Positions 57,019 to 64,000 of a DNA stretch of 64,000 bases are shown piece after piece (position 1 is the first letter of the stretch; every line of letters begins with the position of its first letter). The stretch is taken from contig NC_064229.1 of NCBI RefSeq assembly GCF_023101765.2, positions 6,114,473 to 6,178,472 on the forward strand. Direction: 5' to 3'. Source of the stretch: Spodoptera frugiperda (taxonomy: Eukaryota; Arthropoda; Insecta; Lepidoptera; Noctuidae). Both the position numbers and the translations under genes were made by a program. The notes under the pieces are model-generated. The model saw only the letters and a list, made by a program, of their open reading frames with translations. It did no database searches and had not been told where the DNA came from.

Positions 57019-57246
57019 TGGAGCAGCCGTCGAGGGCGGCCTCAATCACGCCACCCTTGAACTACCCTCGGCCCGACACGGGCAGCTCATGAAAATGCGC
57101 GCGACGACGACGGCGTCCATTTTCCTGGCGATGGCGTGCGCACGCGCGTCCTTCACAAGGTTGCCAATTGTTGCGCAAGAGTTCGGCGCGTGCGCGGCTC
57201 GGCCTGCCAACCAGTGCGTTCCATCGGATGATGGGTTGGGAATTGT
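57019..57246 (+). other. Possible exon encoding a secreted peptide start
   Basis: A G+C-rich island bounded by 'tttatatttcag' and GTGAGT. Inside, a frame starts MKMRATTTASIFLAMACARA, which resembles a signal peptide, and runs on through GACAARPANQCVPSDDGLG to the donor. No family is recognised. It could be the first coding exon of a gene whose other exons I cannot find, or chance. Confidence 0.25.
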
Positions 57247-58077
57247 GAGTGGTCAGGATTTAGTAGTCATTTAAATTACCAAGGAGCTTTACTCGCATAA
57301 AAACATACTTCAGTCGCTTGTAAGTCGCTCTTATAACCAGGCTTCAATAAAATCTTGGCGTACCACCAAATTTCAATTTGATTATTATCAATCATGAATA
57401 CCGTTTCAAGTTTTGTTTTTTTATATTGAAGGACCAGTAATTTAAACCCTGAATGTATAAGTAATAGTCCCTCTTGATAATAAATTACGTTCCTGTGTAT
57501 ATAGTACATTATGAGTGACATTTTCTTAAAACTATAGTAATAGTGATCTTTTTGCCATATTCAATATACACAAATCCTAAGCGGATCATACCGAAACATG
57601 TCTTTGTAAGTACTGCACGTAGCGACTCGCGGTACGTTTCAAGATCACACTCCGGAATAAATGACCCGAAAGCCAGTTGTGGTGCAACTTGGGAATTTCC
57701 TATGGACAACAGCTAATTGTGATTCTGTTGTTTTGTATGGAGTTTTTCAATACCAAACAAAGTCTGGTTATGGTGCTTATGGTGTTTGACAATGACATTA
57801 GTCACTGTCAAATCTATATTTGTAGTGTTTTTGGTCTGTGTCCTACTTCTATGTTTTTCAATGCTGTTTGTCCATTGCATAATACAATTAACGTCGAAAT
57901 AAGTATATGGGTGTAATAACTTGAAAAAAGCAAAAAAAAAGCAAAGCAAAGATAAAACTAATTTAATAATTTAAATCAACTATATTTTCACAAGTGCCCT
58001 TTTAATTGAAAGTTCTGATATTCAGTTCTAAATATCGATGAGAAATCACCAACATAATTAGGACGAATAAGTTACTA

Positions 58078-58133
58078 TTACATATTTTATATTATCTGTG
58101 GCAAGCCGGCTACTTATAATATAAAATATGTAA
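58078..58133. repeat. Perfect 18-bp inverted repeat
   Basis: Arms TTACATATTTTATATTAT (58078-58095) and its reverse complement at 58116-58133, with a 20-nt loop. AT-rich; may be a tiny MITE or chance. Confidence 0.65.
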
Positions 58134-59254
58134 CATTTACCAATATTTATCATCTAGATACATATGTTATTCCTTCAAAAATAAAGAGCATGCCCGTTCA
58201 ATATAAACACTCGCGACATTTGCCAAATGTCTTACGTAAACCACCTCTAGCTCCGATTAATATAAAGCCTAATTTTCAATTTAACGCCTTCCAAATTGAT
58301 ATTACACATATTACGTAAATTATATCCGAAGTACATCTTAAACAAGTCATCTGATGCAATAAGGTTCGATACTGCGTTCATTTAAACCCTGCGCAGACGA
58401 AGGACTTGCTATCCACTACTACGTACTTTTACGAAATCCTAATTTTTATGGGACAAATCCGCCATAACCGCTCATACCGCTGCAACTCCTGTAAGCCTGG
58501 ATCTACAGATACATCCAGAGATATAACCATGAAAACACCGGAACACTGAAATCCGGCGCATCCCAAAGTCATGGATCCCGCAACGAAATTAATCAGAGGA
58601 TATTATTAGAGGAGAAGAAAAAGTAAAAATGTGAATTTAAGGATAATAAGGATGTATGTGTGTGTATATTTGTTGCTCTTTCACGCAAAAACGAATTATG
58701 GCATCTGAATGAAATGTACAGAGATAGATTGCGGTCTGGGATTACACAAAGGCTACTTTTTGTTTAGGCGAACTTAAGAATAAACACATAAACAATAGAG
58801 CTAAATTAAATTCTTGGGTGTTTTATAAATCTTACATAGATTTTTGTTCTCAGTGTACAAAAGTCCCTCGTCTGCGTCGGCTATTGTAATTAATTCGATT
58901 TGTCGGTACGCTGAGACCTGCGCACGAGTGTCCGACCTTTTCAGCGCGTGCGCCGCATACACTTGACATTTACGTACTAGCCACACTGTCATACAAATAC
59001 GTACGCACCAATATTGTGACATGTTTTATAACTGTACTTTATCGATGATGACTCACTCGCGTATATTAATGTTTCAGACGTTTTAGTTTTAGGAGCCCAT
59101 TAATTTAATTTATTAGTTTAGTTTCTATTAATTATTAATATCATACGGCTTTTAGTTTCGTATTTTTACCTCAATATTTTTTCCACAACGATAATATTTA
59201 ATTTTATCTGTTATATGCATTTGTCTATTTATCTATTTTCAGGATCAAGTGAAA

Positions 59255-60468
59255 TAGTGTTGCCCAAATGCAAGAACAAGACGAGACTTAGCCAGTCTTG
59301 GTCTTGGTCTTGCGCCAATACACCTGGTCTTGGTCTTGGTCTTGCGCTCCAAGTCTTGGTCTTGGTCTTGCAGCAAGAGTCTTGCAAGTCTTGCATTTAC
59401 CAATTAGTCTATTACTATTTATTAAAGAAATATTACCTACTTGTACAGACGCGACGCGTGAATAAAATATATGTAAAGAATTAGTGCCAATCACTATTCT
59501 TTACATATAAGTGAATGTTTTGGCGTACATCTATACTAATATTATAAAGCTGAACGTTTCACGTTTCAAGTATATATAAAAGTGGCTACAATATTTATTA
59601 AACGGGTGATATTTGAACACTTTTTTTGTTATTTTTTCTTGTAAAAACTTAAGAAATATAATGACCAAATGTACAATAATAGTACCTAAAACCATATAAG
59701 TAATCAATATTATAATATATACTTACTAGAATGAATTAATATGACATCTACTACCTATCCTTACCATTTTATCCTAATCATAATACTACTTGCGTGATCA
59801 GTATAATGTATTCATTTTCATTCTAAGCACTCTGAAACTTATTTATTCTTTGGAACACCTGTAGGTACTCTTAAAATTCGAAATTATTTTGCATGAGTAT
59901 ACCTACGCCCTATGGCGGCAATCAAATAGTGTCAAATGTTATGATTTCGGCGTGGCGGCAACGATTGTTTTAGATTTCAAAAGAAGCCGCCGGCGCGTGT
60001 ATCATAACCATGTACTTCCGAAAAGCGGCAAATTTCTTTGAGAAGTAAGTACAAAACCTTTGATGCCGCATTATCAAAGTGCCGATGGTTAAAACATAAC
60101 TATGCATGCACTCAGTTTGATTTTAATAGATATTTTTTTATTCGCTATGTTTATGGTATTAGTCGTAATGCGCATAGGTCCAGTTTTTCATATTCTTTGA
60201 TACAGTTTTTTGCGTCTCATAGAATTCCTAAGCGTACCTACCTATACACCGAACTGTTACACCTAACTACTCAGTGAAATAGCGCGAAGTACTATCTGCA
60301 AGACGCAAGAGTCTTGCAGGCTATGTCTTGTTCTTGCTCAAGTCTTGCACGGTCAGTCTTGGTCTTGGTCTTGCTAAAAATACGCGGTCTTGTTCTTGGT
60401 CTTGGTCTTGCAAAAACGCAAGAACAAGACCAAGACTGCAAGACCAATACTGAATTTGGGCAACACTA
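59255..60468. mobile_element. Non-autonomous hAT-type element, 1214 bp, perfect 8-bp TSD
   Basis: Terminal inverted repeats TAGTGTTGCCCAAAT / ATTTGGGCAACACTA are flanked by identical 8-bp duplications AAGTGAAA (59247-59254 and 60469-60476). Both ends carry dense subterminal repeats of GTCTTGGTCTTG or its complement (59295-59395 and 60295-60445). The interior of about 900 bp shows no transposase. A fragment 'tatactaatattataaagct' at 59532 comes from another repeat. Confidence 0.85.
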
Positions 60469-60476
60469 AAGTGAAA

Positions 60477-61540
60477 TTAAAGTAGAATAGAGAAGATAAG
60501 CCAAAAATAATTTTGTCTATTACGATTATTTTAATATAATAAGTGCATACAGTTGCTGTAGCTGTATCCTTGTTACAATCTCGATAAAAAAAACGAGATG
60601 AATATTTTAATATAAAGTATTTAAATTGTTTATTAAATATTTTGTTCAATTAACAAAATGTTAAGGAAACTGTAACTGAAAAATGTTTACGCGTTGATGT
60701 CTTTTCTACGCAACATTTAACAGGAAAATATAAAGTCATTGTTTTACAGAGTTATTATTGTATTGGTTGTTTTAATCACACACACACATGAAAAATATTA
60801 AAAACACAAGCTAGGAAGTCAATATTAAATGACTAAGAATCTGTTTTATTTTATTTTCTGAACTAAAAGACTTTTTTAGTGTAAATCGATAACTTCCTGA
60901 CATTTGAGTATACTTTATTAGTTTCAAATATAATATTATTATCAATTTAATTGCATAATATATTGTAACCTGAAAAAGGACCTCCATATTCACTCTAATT
61001 CAACCTTACCAACTGACTCAGGGAATTCATATATTTATAAAAAATGTATTTCGTTTAACAAGGTTTTATTTAAAAGGTTGGCCTCAATGTACTTACTGTT
61101 TAAAATGTGGGAAGCATTTGTTCTGCAAGAGAAGCATTCATATCATAAACCTTACATTTCTATAAGCTTACATTTCTTATTTAATTCTATACTTCTAAGA
61201 TATGTGAAAAGTCCTTGGCTAGGTTCAATGAAATTTTGCTGTCCAATGAAAGTGAACGAAATAAAAATAAAACCAATGTAACTTGACCCTCGGTACAGAC
61301 AGGAAACGACCGACCGCTCCCCTATAATTACGGAGGTTAATTTCATTAAAGTTGAACAGGTTAAGGCTGTGCGAAATTTAAGCTCGTTCAACCGACGGTT
61401 AAATCAAAGCAATTTACGAATTATTCTGTATTTGCTGGAGTAATTGGCCATTGAATACAATCTCACGAATAAACCATATTGTGAATTGGATCTTTAGTAG
61501 AACTTACTACCAGGATAAGAGAAATTGTAGAAATTAGATT
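60477..61540. other. Intergenic, nothing recognised
   Basis: AT-rich sequence. Short open frames at 60811-60993 and 61078-61281 lack domains, splice context or signal sequences. Confidence 0.4.
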
Positions 61541-61542
61541 TG

Positions 61543-62290
61543 TGGGATGATTCCATTAGAAGATTCCAGGTTCGAATTCTGGCAGGGTCGCCATGTATGA
61601 ATGGTTGTGTAAAGGTTCGGGAGTAAATGACACGACAAGTGATGAGTAAATACTGGCTTTTATTAGATGATTACATGTTTTTTTATACTCTCAAAGTATG
61701 AAGCACAAACTACAGTCCCTAAAAATGTATTACTTCACGTAAACCATAGAATTTCTGAGCATTAGGAATCCTTGAATGTCAATTGCAGTCACCTCATGTA
61801 AAATATTACTATTCAGAAACCCATGTCTGACCTTCGAATTGTTCATAAAACAATCAGCCGATAGAAATAAAAAGAACCAAGTAAATAACTGACCACGATT
61901 TTCCACCAAAATCTCCTTGAAACCGAAGTAAAAGTATTAAGTTGCAAGTTATTTAAAAAAATCACGTCCTCCCTCTGCACTTACTTAACATTTAAACAAT
62001 TTCACATTTCACGAACAAATCTGAAATTCAAATGCAGCACAAATTACTGTTTGTACCAAAAAAGTAGTGCACATACCTTGACTCAAATTATTGACCTCAT
62101 TGCTGTTAGGAGTGCGTCACACTGTGGCTTGCGACAGTCCGTCAGTCAGAGCTCTGCTTTATATTCCGTCGCCAAACTCACCACGAACCTAGACAATCAT
62201 TCTTCTGAGAATGCTGAAAAATATATGTATTTCACAATTGTCGGTATGTGATTCTTAAGTATTGCTCTTTGTTGCTCTTTGTAGTGTACA
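61543..62290 (-). mobile_element. LTR-retrotransposon remnant: LTR plus primer-binding site
   Basis: Read on the minus strand, an LTR-like block ends at 61594 in ..CA. It has TATAAA at 62163-62158 and AATAAA at 61664-61659, 65 bp before the end. It is followed immediately by TGGCGACCCTGCCAGAATTC (61593 downward), a primer-binding site for a tRNA ending GGTCG-CCA; insect 412/mdg1-like elements use tRNA-Arg in this way. Complementarity to a tRNA appears to continue for over 35 nt. No gag or pol is present beyond it. The far LTR end is not fixed. Confidence 0.6.
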
Positions 62291-62370
62291 ATTTATTAAT
62301 ACTTCTTTTAATACACCTATTTTTCTTGTTAGTGTTATTTCAGATACTTACTGTGTATAACTCGGTAATT

Positions 62371-62540
62371 TCGGTTGGTACGGTGGCTGGCCAACGGGTA
62401 GCGGTTTCGATTCCCGCAAGGAGCAACTCTTTGCGTGATCCACAAATTGTTGTTTCGGGTCTGGGTGTCATGTTTATGTGAAATTATGTAATAAATACAC
62501 CTACGATATAGGAAAAAATCCTAGCGTTGCCAAAAAATGG
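62371..62540 (+). repeat. tRNA-derived SINE (family SINE-B)
   Basis: Head 'cggttggtacggtggctggc', a B box with one extra T (GGTTTCGATTCC), and the body 'gatccacaaattgttgtttc'. Matches 26656-26840. Confidence 0.75.
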
Positions 62541-63259
62541 CAGTTGAAAACATTATTTGACCCTATTCGAGATCAATTTGAAATGAAATCATCATAGAGA
62601 TTTACATATGAATGGCACAGAAATTATTTATAAAGGATAAATTAAATCAAACTAATTTAAAATTAGGCAAACGTTGATTATTTATCACTTGTCATAGTAT
62701 TTGGTTATCATAAGTGTTGCCACTCTATGCGTGGGACATGAAGGCGAAAGTCCTCGCCATACAGAATGTAAATGGATCGAGAAGTAGGTTTTGTTTGATT
62801 AATTATTTATTTAAACATTTGATTAAATTAGTTACCTACTCTTTTCGTTTTCAATTCCTTTGACAAAAAGGTACCAAATAAATATAGCAACAAAAACTAA
62901 CTTTTCACTAGTTTTGATTTTGAACCATATGTTATAAAAGTAATAGAGGTCAACCTTACTTAACACAACACCCAGCATGGTACAATTACAGACTCTTGTA
63001 GAAAGAAAATTGAATATCATGGTAACGCTTAGACAGTAACTTAAATCTATTCTTGTTCGCCAATCGTGACAACTGAATTAACTGTTATTTAGTGTTATTA
63101 GTCCCTTGGTTCAAACAAACTGGAAAGGAAAAAGCTTTCAATTCAACCAAGTATAAGAACATTAAATGCTGACACTTGGTATGTAACCACATGTATATAA
63201 TTCTAGCAGCCTATGAATACAAGGATATATAGCAATTCGTATTACTGTAGTATACGAGT

Positions 63260-63304
63260 ATGTCTAGGTTGACAGCTGCCACTTTAGGCTACGTGATGAA
63301 GAAA
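63260..63304 (+). other. Possible first coding exon at the right edge
   Basis: ATG opens a frame encoding MSRLTAATLGYVMKK, directly followed by a consensus donor GTAAGT (63305). A TATA-like 'gatatata' is at about 63224. No downstream exon lies in the window and the peptide is too short to identify. Confidence 0.25.
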
Positions 63305-63458
63305 GTAAGTGCCCACTTAAAGCATTATCACGGCCTCCGAGTACATTGGTATGCGAACTACAGAATCTGTCATTTTTAAAATATCTGGGATGCAACGCTA
63401 ATGTTTCATAAGTTAGTTAGTTGTTGTGAAAGTACCTATATATTTTTTTTATGATATA

Positions 63459-63600
63459 AGCCGGTAAACGAGCACACGGATCGCCTGATGGTAAGCAATC
63501 GCCGTCGCCCATGAACACTCGAAACATGTGCGTAGGGCTTTTGGGGGTTACGAATTTAAGGGTTGATAGGGCATCGGGGATTGGGATTTTGTTTAATGGA
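63459..63600 (-). repeat. Copy of the 6236-type SINE-like repeat, reverse orientation
   Basis: 'ggtaaacgagcacacggatc', 'gcctgatggtaagcaatcgc' and 'cgggga' are the reverse complement of the 3' part of the element at 6236-6490. Confidence 0.7.
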
Positions 63601-64000
63601 GCTAGGACATAGATCTAGGTTTTTGTAAGATCTTTAACATTCTTGTACACATTGTACAATTTGAAAGGCTTTCAAAAATAATAGAGTAATGTATAATGAC
63701 AATATAACACATAGGCGGACTTCAAGCCAAAGGGACGTTTAGGCAAAAATAAATAAAGAGTACCTAGTGTACCTACATCTTTTTGTACAAAATTTCAGTA
63801 TATCGTTAATTTCAGTTACATCCTGAAAGCCTTGATCATAATTGAACCAAAACCACAAAAAATATCTGTAGATAACATTATTTCCAAAAAAAGAAGGCCA
63901 CAGTATTTGATCTGATTCATTTTCAACGCATGACTGAGTTACACTTGAATTGTTCCTAGAATTTCTGTGTCCAATGTATAAGGAAAATATTTGCTTTTAA
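63601..64000. other. Right edge, nothing recognised
   Basis: AT-rich, with no open frame of note and no recognised repeat. Confidence 0.4.

Larger units (their letters stand above)
55491..59246. other. Gene-poor region
   Basis: One G+C-rich possible exon (57019-57246) and one inverted repeat (58078-58133) are listed separately. The rest is AT-rich, without recognisable exon or complete repeat. Confidence 0.45.

Noticed and set aside
61561..61593. tRNA gene 3' half
   Set aside because: No 5' half or anticodon stem is present, and the CCA is encoded. Eukaryotic nuclear tRNA genes lack CCA, so a retroelement primer-binding site fits better.
1..64000. A new multi-gene system (defence, biosynthetic or selfish cluster)
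   Set aside because: Apart from the unresolved SH3 gene, the confident genes belong to known families (CPR, CHIC2, COX5B, ODAD4). The array is an ordinary type of lepidopteran cuticle gene cluster, with duplication structure as its main novelty.

Overview
This is a piece of a moth or butterfly (Lepidoptera) nuclear genome, probably a noctuid-type moth. The AT-rich background, the GT-AG introns, eleven clustered RR-2 cuticular protein genes and several repeat families typical of Lepidoptera support this. Those repeats include tRNA-derived SINEs, the 'ccatcagg..atccgtctgctcg' SINE-like repeat, and RTE and R1-like LINE relics. The species cannot be fixed from the sequence alone.

Layout. From 1 to 5000 (+) lies the 3' part of a gene encoding a C-terminal tandem SH3 protein. 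From 15371 down to 9945 (-) is a complete three-exon CHIC2 orthologue of 165 aa, the same length as human CHIC2 as I recall it. From 18178 to 55335 there is an array of eleven RR-2 cuticular protein (CPR) genes, called CP-A to CP-K here. Their order is A+ (18.2k), B+ (23.7k), C+ (30.8k), D- (33.5k), E+ (35.3k), F+ (38.0k), G+ (40.0k), H- (44.5k), I- (47.2k), J- (51.0k) and K- (55.3k). Nine of the eleven have a tiny 12-nt first coding exon of four codons (MAFK in eight, MDSK in CP-I) joined in phase 0 to one large exon. CP-A has a 6-nt first exon and a second intron inside the chitin-binding domain. CP-B has a 9-nt first exon. Most have a clear TATA box. Two unrelated genes sit inside the array: a two-exon COX5B-like mitochondrial protein (29317 to 26439, -) and a single-exon ODAD4/TTC25-like axonemal docking protein (41800-43584, +). 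From 55.4k to 64k there is no confident gene; it is mostly repeats, with two speculative exons.

How the genes relate. All eleven CPR products are predicted secreted chitin-binding proteins of hard cuticle. Two homogenised subgroups stand out. C, D, E, F (and more loosely H) share an almost identical RR-2 core, and D and E differ by one residue in 198. G, J and K share another core. D and E are the arms of a head-to-head inverted duplication of about 2 kb per arm. J and K are a recent tandem pair with conserved promoter and intron sequence. COX5B-like and ODAD4-like are functionally unrelated to cuticle; the intronless ODAD4 copy looks like a retrogene.

Mobile DNA with visible boundaries includes two non-autonomous hAT-type elements with perfect 8-bp target duplications (8431-8809 and 59255-60468), a fold-back MITE (6869-7069), and an LTR-retrotransposon remnant with an unusually long tRNA-complementary primer site (about 61550-62290). 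I found no CRISPR array, intact transposase, intact RNA gene or previously undescribed multi-gene system. The most interesting signals are duplication and gene-conversion structure, promoter changes among paralogues, a palindromic double poly(A) signal and the repeat architecture.
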